Of a stretch of 64,000 nt of DNA, positions 11,201 through 24,600 are shown piece by piece. Each line of letters begins with the position of its first letter. Position 1 is the first letter of the stretch. Origin of the DNA: Siderastrea siderea. Its lineage: Eukaryota; Cnidaria; Anthozoa; Scleractinia; Rhizangiidae. The translations under genes and the position numbers were made by a program. Location: NCBI GenBank assembly GCA_964030785.1, contig OZ034975.1:15448142-15512141 (forward strand). Direction: 5' to 3'. The notes beneath the pieces are model-generated. The model did not search any database. It saw only the letters and a list, made by a program, of their open reading frames with translations, and was not told the origin of the DNA.

Positions 11201-14200
11201 ATGTCACATAAACTGAATATCCTCTCCTTGAACGTCAGGGGTTACGTAATGTAAACAAAAGAAGAGCGATATTCTCTTATCTGAAAAATCAAAAAGCCAC
11301 AATTTTCAATCTTCAGGAAACTTTTTCTAAACAAGAAGATGAGAAAGCATGGTCTCCAGAATGGGGAGGAAAAATTCTTTTCTCTCACGGATCGGAACAT
11401 TCAAAGGGAGTCATGAGCCTACTAGTAAATCCAAATTCAACATTTCAGCTATCCACTGTAGAAATAGATTCGCATGGAAGATACATAATTGCTACACTCC
11501 AGATTGAGGAAACAATCTTCTTTCTTGTTAACATATATGCACCAAATGAGCACCGCGAACAAGAACAATTCATTATAACTTTAAGTGAAAAACTAATCTC
11601 CAAAACCGATACATCACAAATAATCATCACAGGCGACTGGAACACTACCTTGAACAAAATTGATAAACATGGAGGACTACCTTGGAAAGAAACGACTTAT
11701 AGAAACTCCATTATCGGTCTCATGGAAGAACTTGATCTACTCGATATATACCAGGAACTTCACGCAAATACTAGAACATTCACCTATGAAACAAAAAACT
11801 TACAGATCAAATCTAGAATTGACTTTTTTCTTGTATCCCGTGCAGTGTCGGTGAATGTTAAGATAGCAGAGATTCGTTGTTCGGTAGCACCGGATCACAA
11901 ATCAATATTCCTGGACATAGAGTTAAAAAGTGACCTTAAAAGGGGACCAGGCACATGGAAATTCAACAATACGCTATTAGATGACAAGAATTATGTAGAC
12001 CGTACAAGGTTCCTTTATCCTCAAATACTAGAAAAGTATAAAGATGTGGAAAACAAGCAACTTTTATGGGAACTCGTCAAAATGGAAATCAGGTCTAAAA
12101 CCATTAGCTACTCTAAAAGTAAAAGATGTGAGTTGAGAAAGCGTGAAGTTACTATCCAAAATGAATAAGAGGAACTTGATTTTAAAATATGTAATAGTGC
12201 CAATATGGTTCTGGACTCACAGGTCTTGGATAAATATGAGTGGGCCAAAACAGAACTTAAAAAACTGTACGATTTAAGAGGAAACGAGGCCATCTTTAGA
12301 TCTAAAACTAAGTGGATTGAACAAGGTGAGAAGCCAACAAAATATTTTTTAAACTTAGAAAAAAGAAATTATGCGAGGAAAACCCTCTCTCAAGTTAAAC
12401 TAGACAACGGTGAGATAACGTCTGATCGGCCAAAGGTAAATAAGCAAATAGAAACTTTTTCTAGGGAAATATACACGACAAAGCTCGTAAGTATTCCGCT
12501 ATCTGAGCAGGAAAAAAGCTTTACTAACTTCACCGAGGATTTGGAATTATCAAAGCTGACGAACGAGGAACAAGAACTTCTTGAACATCGACTTGTCACT
12601 TGAAGAAATTAAAAATGTTTTACATTCGTTTGAGAAAAATAAAACGCCAGGGGTAGAAGGTTTTACTTAAGAGTTTTATGAAACGTTTTTCGATCTTTTG
12701 CAACAAGATCTACTTAACTCTTACAATGATGCTTTTGAGAAAGGAAGCCTTTCAGTTTCCCAGAGAAGAGGAGTAATTTCCTTAATTCCTAAAGCGGACA
12801 ATGACCTGTCAGAACTATCTGGATGGCGTCCTATTACACTGCTAAATGTTGATTATAAGATTCTTGCGAAGACTATTGCCAAACGAATAGAACCCTTTTT
12901 GCCAAAACTAATTCATTCTGACCAAACAACAGGATTTGTCAAAGATAGATACAGTGGTCAGAACATACGACTTCTAAGTGATCTGATGGAATATACAGAT
13001 GCCAAAAAGATTTCTGGAATCCTTCTCTTTATTGACTTTGAAAAGGCATTCGATTCTGCAGAGTGGAAATTTATCATGAATAGTTTAGATTTGTTTAATT
13101 TCGGGCCATCTATCAGAAAATGGTTCTCTGTTCTTTATAATAACGTTGAGACAGCAGTGCTGAACGCCGGTTATATGACGAATTACTTCCAAGTTTCAAG
13201 AGGAGTTCGTCAGGGGTGTCCGTTGAGCCCACTTCTGTTTATTTTGTCTGCTGAATTGTTGGCCTCGAAAATTCGGCGGGAACCAAATTGTAGGGGTGTA
13301 AGTCTCCCCAACCAGCAGGAGGCAAAAATTTCACAATTTGCCGATGACACTACTCTCATATCAAGTGACACAGAATCTCTCAGATGTTCCTTGCAAATTG
13401 TTGAGCAATTTTGAAGCATATCTGGATTAAAACTAAACAAGAAAAAATGAAAGCAATGTGGATTGGCTCCTCCAAAACAAAAAATACTAAAATCTTGGAA
13501 TTTCGCAGTACCAAAGTCCCAATTAAAATACTTGGAGCACATTTGTCGTATGATGTAGATAAAAACAATGATGCTAGTTTCTTTGCCAAAATTCGTAAGA
13601 TGAAGACAAAATTGAATCTGTGGCAGACGCGCGACCTGACACTATATGGAAAGTCTCTTCTAGCCAAAACAATGGATGCCTCTCAATTAATCTATACTAC
13701 GTCAATGATTAGCGTGCCTGACACGGCAATAAATACAGTTCAAAGCCATCTCTTCTCCTTTTTGTGGAAAAACAAAAAGGATAAAATTTAAAGAAATGTT
13801 GCGTTTCAGCCCCTGTCAGAAGGTGGCCTTAATTTTATAAACTTAAGAGTTATGGTGAAATCCCTCCGATTAGATTGGATAAGTAGATTGCTAAGCAACT
13901 CAAAAGACAACTGGAAGGCTACACCGAACTTCTATTTTGAAAAATACGGGGGCCTACTTTTTCTTCTAAAATGTAATTATAATACCGCTAATCTTGACAA
14001 AAACTTACCTTTATTTTATCGCGAATTACTAGACTATTTTCAAGAACTAAACAACAATTCGAAAGACAATAACAGCGACCTCATTCTTTGGAATACCAAG
14101 AAAATAACTGTAGAGAAAAACAGTGTTTTCTGGAAGCGTTGGTTTGAACGGGGCATCTATTTTGTAAGTGATTTATTAAATTCCGATGGAAAGTAACTTT

Positions 14201-14690
14201 TTGCATTATTTTCAACTACTAGCGGCGATCCCTTTAGATCTGAAGAGAAAAGCTTTTGACTCCAACACCTGATTTGTTTCGTACATCGTTGCAATCCAGG
14301 ATACCATCAGCTGGAGGATAGAACATTAGTACTTCCGAAATTACGTTGCAAAAACTATTATAAGCTGTTTATTGAAAAACTTGCTGTAGAACCAACCGCA
14401 TTTAAGTCTTGGAAGAGATGTTTTCCGGAACTTACTGATTGGAATAAGTGTCTCGTTGAAATCTATAAATCGACTAAGGATAATAAACTTAGACAATTTT
14501 CTTTTAACGTTCTGCACAGGATAATTCCGTCTAAGAAAGAATTGAAGAAATATAATCTGAACAATGACGACACATGCTCCTTATGTCCAAATTCGGATTC
14601 AATAGAACATACTTTTATACACTGTAGTGAACCGACTGACTTTTTATACTAACACCAGGCGGTGGTTTAATGATTTTCACAACGCAAAGT
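11201..14690 (+). pseudogene. LINE ORF2 (endonuclease-reverse transcriptase), broken
   Basis: ATG at 11201 (MSHKLNILSLNVRG), frameshift near 11250. Endonuclease: ITGDWNTTLNKIDKHGG, RIDFFLVS and VAPDHKSIFLDIEL. Reverse transcriptase: GWRPITLLNVDYKILAKTIA, LLFIDFEKAFDSAEW, SRGVRQGCPLSPLLF and the catalytic FADDTTLI. C-terminus: a CSLC...HTFIHC zinc knuckle near 14578-14627. Internal stops at about 12166, 12601, 12668, 13412 and 13789, plus frameshifts. Clade call (L1/Tx1) rests on motif style only. Confidence 0.88.
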
Positions 14691-15138
14691 TACAACTTTC
14701 CAACATACAAATTCAATTCAACTCTTTTGAAGGCTCCTTTTTTCACAATTATCGAATCTCCATAAAAGCAGACTACGGCTATTAATTTCATTGCAAAAGA
14801 AATATCTATATACCTGTAAGAAATTGACAAAGAAACCTGATTTAGAAGAATTCGTATCTAAGCTATTAGAACAGTATCGTATTGAAAATTGTGGTATGTT
14901 GTGAAGGGACAACATGGCTGACAGGTCTTCAGTTTTTTTTTTCCATTTTCTTTTCTTAAATAATATGTGTATACATTAAGAATGAAAACATTGTGACGTT
15001 AGTATTTAAGTACCAATTTGTAAGTTTTTTGTGAGTTTTGTTGTTGTTGTTGTTGTTTGTTAGTGTAATTACTAGTATTGAAAATTGTGAGTTGTAAATA
15101 TTGTGAGTTCCCAATAATAATAAAAAAATATCCGTTTA

Positions 15139-15563
15139 TGAGACCTTATCGTCTCAAGTTACCCCATAATTCCTTGCAATTTCGCCTAACAAACACGTTA
15201 ATTTGATCAGTATATGCTACTTAACATAGGAAAAGGAAGTGCTTGTTTAAGAGTAAATCACTATTCTTTTCTTGAGTGAGCTTAGCCTCACGGGAAAACT
15301 ATTACACCCTGGACGGACGCGCGCTAATGAAACAACAAACCGTGCGTAGTAAGGATGCTTAATGCAATACAGGGGAATGACGTTAAAACAGGCTAGTCGG
15401 CCCGGTAAATCGGTGGGTGTAAATTAGTCTTTCGTCACAACCGCTGTAACTTATATCTACGATTACTTATACGTGAGATTCAAACAGCTTTGGAAATTCA
15501 AACTTGACAATGACGTCATGATGTCACAAACCTAAATATTTGATGGCTTATAAGTTGACGTAC
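15139..15563. other. Intron sequence, nothing recognised
   Basis: Between the LINE and GFM1 exon 19. No further GFM1 exon (the domain III continuation) could be found here. Confidence 0.5.
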
Positions 15564-15611
15564 CTCTGTATAGATGTCAAGATGAAGCTCTCCCATCCCA
15601 GAAATGATAGT
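15564..15611 (-). CDS. GFM1: GFM1 exon 19: last exon seen
   Basis: Sixteen codons, [16 protein letters not shown], domain III core. Acceptor ATCTTACAG, donor GTACGT, phase 0. The following exon was not found between here and position 1. Confidence 0.93.
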
Positions 15612-18600
15612 CTGTAAGATGTAAGAGAAAAAAAAAACTTACTGAAAATAACCGTCTGAAGTTTACTGCATTGCACACGGCAAACGGCTTGCTCCCGTCT
15701 GGCCTCGTAGCTCAGTCAGTAGGGGATCGTTGATATCAAAAAAAAAAAAAAGGGATAGAAAAGAGGGGGGGGGGGGAAGTTATTTCTTAATTTCTTAACC
15801 TCGTGTGATCAACATTTCTCTACTCATTTCAGCACTTCAAAATACATAACAGAGTTAATTCTCTGTTTTCAAAAAGAGGTTTTCCAACCAAATAGAAGTT
15901 TTCGCGGTTTGGTTGGCGATCAAACTCGGCTAAAACAATAGCTTATGTTAAGTGACAGCTTAGTTAATCCTTTGTCTCAAGATTTATGGTCACTTTGATG
16001 TGGATCAGCCATTGGTGTCGGAAATTGTTTTCGAAAATGTTCGAGAGGGGTACAGTAAACACCTACGTATAAGAACCTGTGGAATGCGAGCCTATAGTCT
16101 GAAATTGGTCATTTAGACCTTCAACTTGTAAGGACCTGACGTAGTCTTGGAAAAATCTGTTAAAATCGTCAAGGAAAGGTATATAAGCAAGTAAACTTGA
16201 CACCCAAAATGTGCCCGAGTGTCTAATAAATTAGAAGACCTAGAGCAGGGCGTTTGTTAGATTAGAACGAAGTTAGAATAGACATTCGTATATTATACGT
16301 TTGTGACACACAAGCAAGTGAACATAGCCCCTTTGACTGAATTAGTGTTCTGAAAAGCATCAGAGCTTATTTAAGAGCCTAAATCTGAAGCTTTTTATAA
16401 TTTCTCAGTAAACAAAAAATATATGAGAACATTTCTTAGATTAACTTGGAACGGACTACTAAAAGTACGACATTGACTACGAGTGCGACGTTTTCAATCC
16501 GTGGTCGCAGGCTTTAGAGTGCGATCTGTCCCACCAATATCGTTCCCATAACATCCTATTCTACTGGCAGGAAACAGGGAGGGTCGATGACTCTAAGAAG
16601 TTAGTGGTTTTGAAATTCGAAAGTCTTACTCGTAAAATTAACTGAAGGTAGTCTGTTCCAGGCTAGCGGATCCTTTTAAGGGACGGCGCGAACATTGGGA
16701 AGGGAGCGCGAAAATAAGACGCGCGGGATCTGGGGAAAAGGGTGGCACCTCGACTCTCCCCAGCCCCCATGCGCTTTCCACACTATCTTCTCGGAGCCTG
16801 GGACAGGCTAATCTGAAGGTCGCTAATGACGCTACTGAGAGCAGAATCGGAGGAAAACAGCGCTAGGACCAACCTCTTTACTCTCATCATCGTATCTCAC
16901 TCGAAACGTTGGATCCTCTCGTGTGAAGCGATTAATGGCTTTCGAGAACTGTGCAATATCGTTCTAAAAAAGAAAAAGTACCAAAAAAGGTGTTAGTGTT
17001 ATCCCTTAACTTTACCCAGTGTTGCGGGGAAAGAAAGATAAGACAAACAACCATAAATGCGATAAACTGGCGCTATTTTGGGATTTCTGTTGATATAAAC
17101 TTGGCTCTTACTTTGAAGTTTGTGAATGAAACCTTATAGAATTGTAAACATTCGGATTAATTTAAGTAGCGTTAATTTTTGTGAGCGTTAATTTCCGCGT
17201 TGTTAATTAAGTGGAGCGTTAATTTCCGCGACCTTAACTTCCATCATTTTAATTCCAAATTCTGTCTACAGTCCAGACATTCTCGACACCCACAAAACAA
17301 CAGCTTACCTAGATTTAGGCAGAATTTAACGTACATCGTCTGTAAAGAAGTTGCCTCACACAACTGTAGACCTGTTTTGGCCGTGATTTTGTTCGTGATT
17401 TTCAGTTGGAAATAAAGTTGTGACCACAAAGTGTTTCTTGTGTTAATCGCGTTAATTTCCCTCATTTTGAAATTTTACCCCCTCTTTCAAGTTAATTTCC
17501 TTTATTGGAGAGTAATTTTCCCTTCAGTTCGCGTTAATTTAAGTCGCGTTAATTTCAAATACCTTAATTAACACAAGCGTTAATTTCCTATAATACGTTA
17601 GTTTGACATTCAAATGAAAGATACTATGCTATTCTAAGTAGTTTGAACCTAATGCTCATTGTTATTTTTTCACAGAATATATTTTAAGAAAGGTTATAGC
17701 AAAACCGCTTGTCGCACAGCTCAAAAAAGAAATAAAACATTCAAATTCAAGGAAACTACCACTGCGAGGGCCCTTGCAACTGGAGAATCAACCAGCCAGT
17801 TACGACAATTTAAAGGGGTGATAAAATTAATTTTGCCCAATTAATTTTTACCTCTTATTCAATTTGTGTAAAGGAATAGTTGAGATAATCTTTTCCTTGT
17901 TGTAAATTAAAGAAAAAGTACAATTTTTTCAGTACATTGATAGAACAGGTGACAATAAACAGTCCAGTTTTATCAACCAGTTCTTTGTGTGTGCAAATCT
18001 ACAGAAATATTTTGTGTATTGCAAAATAAATGATCGTAGACAAAGTGAAAAGGGATTGTACCCTCTTGGAAAAATAGGGCCCCCAATGGGTCCATGTGTC
18101 TGCTGCTCCAACATTGCAGCTAACACTGATCAATATAGCAAAGACGTTCAAGGTAAACTAAATGTGGTTTTTGTGGTAAGCGTGACGAAAATGTTTGGAA
18201 ATGAGGGAATGATCAGGAATATAAAGTGTGATGGAAATGGTGGAATGAATTTGTTACATGTATAATTTCTGCGTAACATGATCACGAGAATGCACAACAA
18301 AGTGAACAAAACTTTATTTGCCGCTCGTATATCGAATTTCAACCCGGTTATGCAAATTATCCGCGTTTACAAAATACTGCTTCCTGGACCCAACTATCAA
18401 TTAAAAAGACAAAATAGTCGACAAAAAGCTTTTCTAACCACAAATTTTATTCAGATAAACAATACATTGGCTTTCAGAAGCAAAAAACGTTCGATTTTCT
18501 TGCTTACGTGCACACAGGCATGCTATTTTTGCAGACACTTCAGCTGTGTTAATGGCGATGGCTGAATTGTTTTGCGAACAAATTATACGAATCTGGAGCA

Positions 18601-21600
18601 AACAATCAGTTGAAGAATTCTTTAAAAGCACATCAACAATCAAATATAACATTTACCGTACTGTAGTGTTTTTCCAGGTCTTGTAAAATCGGTTTGAGCA
18701 AACTTTAGGTTGTCTCTTGCAAATCGAAGGAATCTCAACACGAAACGGCTTTTCGTCGCTTTAGAGACCTCCAGGTCCTGTTTTTTGAAGGTCAGTTATT
18801 TTAGCGAGCCAGTCGCCTGTAGTTTAATTTCGCAAAAACAGTCCTGCGTTTATCTGCGAGCGAGTTGTCTGTAGTTTGATTTCGCGAACAGTCCTGCGTT
18901 ATCTTCGTGAGCCAGTTGCTAGTAGTTCGATTTCGCAAAAACAGTTACAATCCTATTCAGATAGAGTATGGTTGGCCGTTTGTTGCAAAATTCAACAACA
19001 TACATGTTTACATTCAACGATTAATATTTATTTTCAACACATTTTCATTCAACTTCAACCCAGGCATTGTTCATTCAACCGTAATATATTCAACTTCAAC
19101 CCAGACTATCTTTATTCAACGAAAATGTTGATTCAACTCCACCGTGTTATTCAAGGAAATATTAATTCAACTTCAATCCAATCTACTTTCACTCAACAAA
19201 AACGGAAGACCGAAATAAAGAGCAACAACCAACTGAAAAGCGCAGAGCAGGGGTTGATGCCTTCGTAAAAGCAACATTAAAGGGGCATAGTCACGCTATT
19301 TTAGTTAACTTTAAAAATCAAAAATATGTCCTCACATCAATGAACGCCCACAAATAATGGTCTAGTTTTGTTTTCAAAGACTATATTACTTCACTGAAAC
19401 TATTTTCTGTCGTCTGTTGCTACGGATGGCACGGATGGAAATGGATTACAATTTGAAAAAATTAGGCTAAACTTTTCAAATTCTTTCAGCGTGTTGACAT
19501 TAAATCGATTTTAAATGGTCATGGTTTGTTTTCTGTTAATGAAATTAAGTTGATATGTTCCTTTAAATGTTCAAACACAATACTGGGCATGGATACAGTT
19601 AGCTACCGATAATTTTAGCACAGTTTTGACCAAAAATCTGCGAAATCCTCGTGACTATGCCCCTTTAAAGAAATGGCTAAAACACGCACACAGCCTATCA
19701 CCCCTCTTTTTTAACAATGTGTCTGGGAGAGTGGTTGTCATGGCGGGGTAGGGAAGGGAAGATTTTGTTGACAGTAAATTTACCGATGTCTAGGAACTTG
19801 CGAAAACTTGCAGGTAGCTCAATAATTTGTTCGATTACCGAGTTTTGAATGTAATGCGAAGTTATATGAATATTTTTTGTTGTTGAATGAAAATAGTTTG
19901 GATTGAAGTTACGGAAGTGGTTACAGAAGTGGTTACGGAAGTCTGCTAAACAGTTTTACCTTTACATTGTGTCTACTATGCGCATGCGCGCAGTAGACAG
20001 AACAATACAAGACGTTTTAAAAGGTAGAGGGGTACTGCCTAGCCTCACATTATTTTAACCGTTGAAGTTCTTGACGCTCCAAATCAGTAAAATGTACTGC
20101 ACATGATGTTAAACAACTAGGATTACCGGTATAGCATGGGAGATTTTGATCAAAGTGCTTTTCAACTTTTCCAACCGTCGATTGCACCTGTTTACTTGGT
20201 CCTATTTACTGTAATGAATATAAGGCCCAGAAAGTGGGGGGAGGGGGGACTCTGGATTCCAAGGGAGGGGGGAGGTGCGAATGGGGACATAAATTAAAAC
20301 CCAAACAAAACCCTAAGGCTTGAAAAGAAACCCCCCAAAAAATCCCTGAACCAAAATGAAACCCCCAGAAAGCCCCATACTGATTGTTGGAGCCTTTCAA
20401 GTACCCAGAAGAGATTAAACGACAATAACGAAGAACAACAGTACTTTTCGAATGGTCGTGTTTGTTTGTTTATCAAACTAACAGTCGTTCTCACAAACTA
20501 CGCGAAAAAATACTTGCTAAAATTTTCTTACCCCAAAAAATCCCGAAATCGTGAATTCTAAAACCAAAAGAAGCCTTCGCACCTCCCCGTCACTTAAAAT
20601 CCGGAGCACCCCCCTGCGATATAAGGTGCATTTTTACATTTGAATTTGTGGGTGGAACCATGTGACTGTAGTCAAATTGGAAAGCTGTTGAGCACAATAT
20701 TTTGACGATCGGCAAAAATAGATCCCGTAACATTTGTTTCCACGAAGCGTTGTATCACGAAGATACCGTTAAAGCTCTATCAAGGGGGGGGGGGGGGGGG
20801 TTATTAACTTTCGAGCCTCATAAACGGGGGGTTTATTAGGGAGGAGGGCTTAATAGAGAGGCGGACGGCTTATTTCAAATCTTTAAACATGTATTCGTAA
20901 AATAATTTTTGCACAAAACTCAAACACTGTTAACTTAGCTCTCATCAAGAAAGACCAGCCGACTTTATGTATTTGCTTCTAGCTTTTATAAAAATACACC
21001 ACGATGAAGTGGGGGGCTTAATAAAGATGAGGAGGGTCTAATTACTTGCACGGGGGGGGGGGGGGGCATATTTTAAAGGGGGGCTAATACAGAAGGGGAC
21101 TTTATAGAGCTTTTACGGTGAGCACTTTAAAAATATCTCCTAGCATCTTTCACATTTGCATCTGGGAAAAAATAACTTTCTACGGAAAAGTGTTACATGA
21201 CAATATATAATAATTGAAAAATAACACCGCATTTCAATCACAAACGTAGCCCTTAGCTGCCGGGATATACTGTATTTACCAAGTAACACAATTATGATAC
21301 AAGAAATTCTGAAGAATTTACAGGCGGCGCAGAGTCTCTCACCTTCCCTTCCCCCCTATCCAGCAGTTAAAACAACACCAGATAAAAAAACTATTTTAGT
21401 GCGCCAATACTGACAAACGCTGACAATTCCCAAGTAATCACTAACCTTTGCAACAGCGAAATAAACATTTCAACGCTTACCTTTACATAAGTTCTATACG
21501 CCGCAAAACTCAAAAAGAGGAATTTAAACTCCTTTCTATGGTTCACTTTTTCCTAGCAAGCACTACTTCAAAGAGAAAAGTAAAACAGACTTTTAACATT

Positions 21601-24600
21601 GGCCTTCGCTGACCTACTTTGCACAATTAGCAGTTCCTGTATGTAATGAATGTCATCATCTGGCAACTAACTTAGTATCAATAACATAAGAGATATATAA
21701 AACATAGAGTGTATCAGCTAAGACCACGCAACGCTATCGATAACAAGTTCTTGACAGGCAACTTGATATAATACGGGTTTTGTTAAACGGTCACGAAAAC
21801 GATAACAATTGTTTATATTTGTATTCTCCTGATCCTACAATCTGCGCGCTTAACGTCCGATATGGCGCACTGTCACGATCTGTCACCGTATTCCCTTTGA
21901 AAACAGTCGTTTTATAAACAGGTCTGCAGCGATTCTAATGTATTTTGTCAATACTACCCTGAAGTTGTCTGCAACCAAAGAGGGAAAATTAAATTCGAAT
22001 CAAAAGATCTTCAGTAAAGGACATGTTATGTAGTTCGTGGTTTCCGGTGACCTGTTATGCACAATTTGCACTTCCAGTTTGTAAGGAATTAAATGTATGT
22101 AAACATATTATATTACGGGACGTCCGATATGGCGCACTGTCACGATCTGTCACCGTATTCCCTTTTAAAACACGTTTTATAAACACGTCTGCAGCGATTC
22201 TAATGTATTTTGTCAATACTACCCTGAGAAATAAACATTTCAACGCTAACCTTTACTTAACTTCAATACGCTGCGAAACTCAAAAAAAAAAAAAAACAAC
22301 AAAAACAAATTACCCTCCTTTCTACGGTTACTTTTTTCTATCTGGTTACGACATAACTATATGATGTCCGGTATTTGAGAGATTAGCTTTTAATCTAACC
22401 AGCCTGATTGTTTAGAGGCCGCGCGGAGACTAAGTCTGACTACCAAGAATTCAGGAATGCGCCTTGCATTTTATGAGTCGGCCGGACGTGCATAAGAACG
22501 TCGCGCCACCTAAAAAGTCGAAATGTAGGGCACGCGTACTAACAGACACTTCACTCTTTGTTTTCTTTTGTAGGTTAGAAATCATTACCGGACAAAAAGA
22601 TTAAATGGCTGGACTCAGAAGAAGGTTCGTTTCCGCAAAAATTGTCAAGAGCAGCAAATTCTTTATACTTGTTGCCGGATTTGCCGTTTTCTTTACCAAT
22701 CTTTACATACTGAAAACATGGCCCAGTACAAAGAAAACGCCTAAAGTATGGGCGATTATAAATGAACAGAAAACAAGGCCTGGGGTAACTGCTTACTCCA
22801 CCTCGTTGGATACTTTGACTGTAAAACTCAAGAATTTGCCTTGGTCAGCAACTCCAACAAAGAGGTCAGCTGCAAGCAACCTCGCTTTGAAGCCGAGTTT
22901 ACCAAGAAGTCTGAATCGGTCATGCGTGCCAAGAGTAAATGAAGTGCAAGATGGGATAGTGCTCTTCAAGAATATCACTATTCGACCAAAGCTGGCTCGA
23001 GCAAAAGTTCTTGAGACACAACTAGAACATCCCCAAGAAGAAGACGAGTTCTTTGTGCTGAAAAAAGGCTTCTTTACATTGTATTGCGATCGCGATATGG
23101 ATGAAGCCAAGGGAAAACTTCACAAAGCAAAAATGCGGGGTGCATTAGCCCCCTGGGTGCTCGCCTTTGAAGTTACAATTCCTTTGTTTTCTCGACTACA
23201 GAACGTGGGTCAGACATTTTACGGTGGACATTACTTAGCAATTCAAAGAATCGAATACGCAAATGTTTATTGGACAATAATTGATTTGCTAGACATTTAT
23301 ATCACGACGCAGATTTTAGAAGTGGCACCGGAAAAGCTGAATATAATTCTCATGGATGCACACTCACCGACTTCACTGGATCCCTTCTGGAGTGTGGTGT
23401 TTAACAACCTTATAAAACTCGGCATCGATCCTATGTTTAAAGATTCGAGAGGAGTCGTACTGGAAAACCTGGTGTGGCGCTATCCGCGAGTAAACAGTCC
23501 TCTATTAGACAGAAACCTTCAATCCTTCAAGCACATTCAACCTTTCAGGCGTTTTGTGCTAAAGCGGTTCGGCATTCCAACCAACAAGCATTCACGCAAC
23601 TGCAGCCAGCACAAAATACACGTTCTGGTCAACTTCAGGAGAGACTACCACACTCACCCCAGGAATCTAGAAGGCATAGTCGACCGAAAAATTGCCAATG
23701 AAAAAGAAATTTTAAAAGAAATGAATGACAGTTTTCCAAACATTGCCATTACTCCTGTTCAGTTAGACACTTTACATTTGAAAAACCAGTTGGAACTAGT
23801 TGCCACGGTAGATATTTTCTTTGGAATGCATGGATGTGCACATGGGTTTCCCATTTTTATGCAGCCAGGTGGAGCAGTAGTGGAAATTTTCAATGTTAAT
23901 GCCGATAATTGGCACATGGGGAAAGTAGCTTCTCTTTCGGGGCATTCTTACTTTCCTTGGGTAATTACGGATGCGAAGTTATACAACAGTAAAACAGGAT
24001 CAACCACGATTCCTGCAGGGGTCGTCTCGGAACTGTTAAGAAAGGCAATTCAGAAAATATGTGCTTGATCATATTGCTTTTACTGCACAACAAAGTACGG
24101 CTCAACAGCCTCTATTAGAATGACCACAAATACCACGTGATCATGAGTTTCCCGCCACTGTAACCTGTACGATAGAGGCGAAAACACATTTCAGAGATCC
24201 TATAGTTTCGGAACGAAGCCTTTGTTTCGTGAAAAATGCGTTTCGCGGCCATGACTGATAAAAAGTTTTATTCTTGACGCGGCTGGACACAAATTTGACG
24301 CGGTTTCAAGCCGCACGACCTGATCACGTGCGAGTCGAAAGTTCAAGTTGTTGTTTACCTAGGGCGTTAGTGAGTTTTGTTCGCCCTAAGGAGTTAAACT
24401 GTTGACCCATGGCACGTGACACGTTCTTGTCCAATCAAAATAGGCGTTTGAGTTGGGATGTCAAAACTAGCCCTAAGGCCTATTGCAAATTACGCTTCCA
24501 TGATTATAAAAAAAATTAGGGCCCCGAATGGGTCAACGTGTCTGCTTCTCTAGCACTGATCAATACAGCAAAGATGTGTAGGGAGTGATCAGGAATATAA

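Larger units (their letters stand above)
9910..15127 (+). mobile_element. LINE of L1/Tx1 type, end to end
   Basis: A 5.2-kb non-LTR retrotransposon with an 11-bp target duplication ATATCCGTTTA at 9899-9909 and 15128-15138, so both ends are present. Order: GC-rich 5' leader, ORF1, ORF2 (apurinic-type endonuclease, reverse transcriptase, C-terminal zinc knuckle), 3' UTR with GTT repeats, and an A-rich AATAATAAAAAAAT tail. Both ORFs are disrupted, so it is not autonomous. It interrupts older Penelope-like sequence on its left. Confidence 0.92.
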
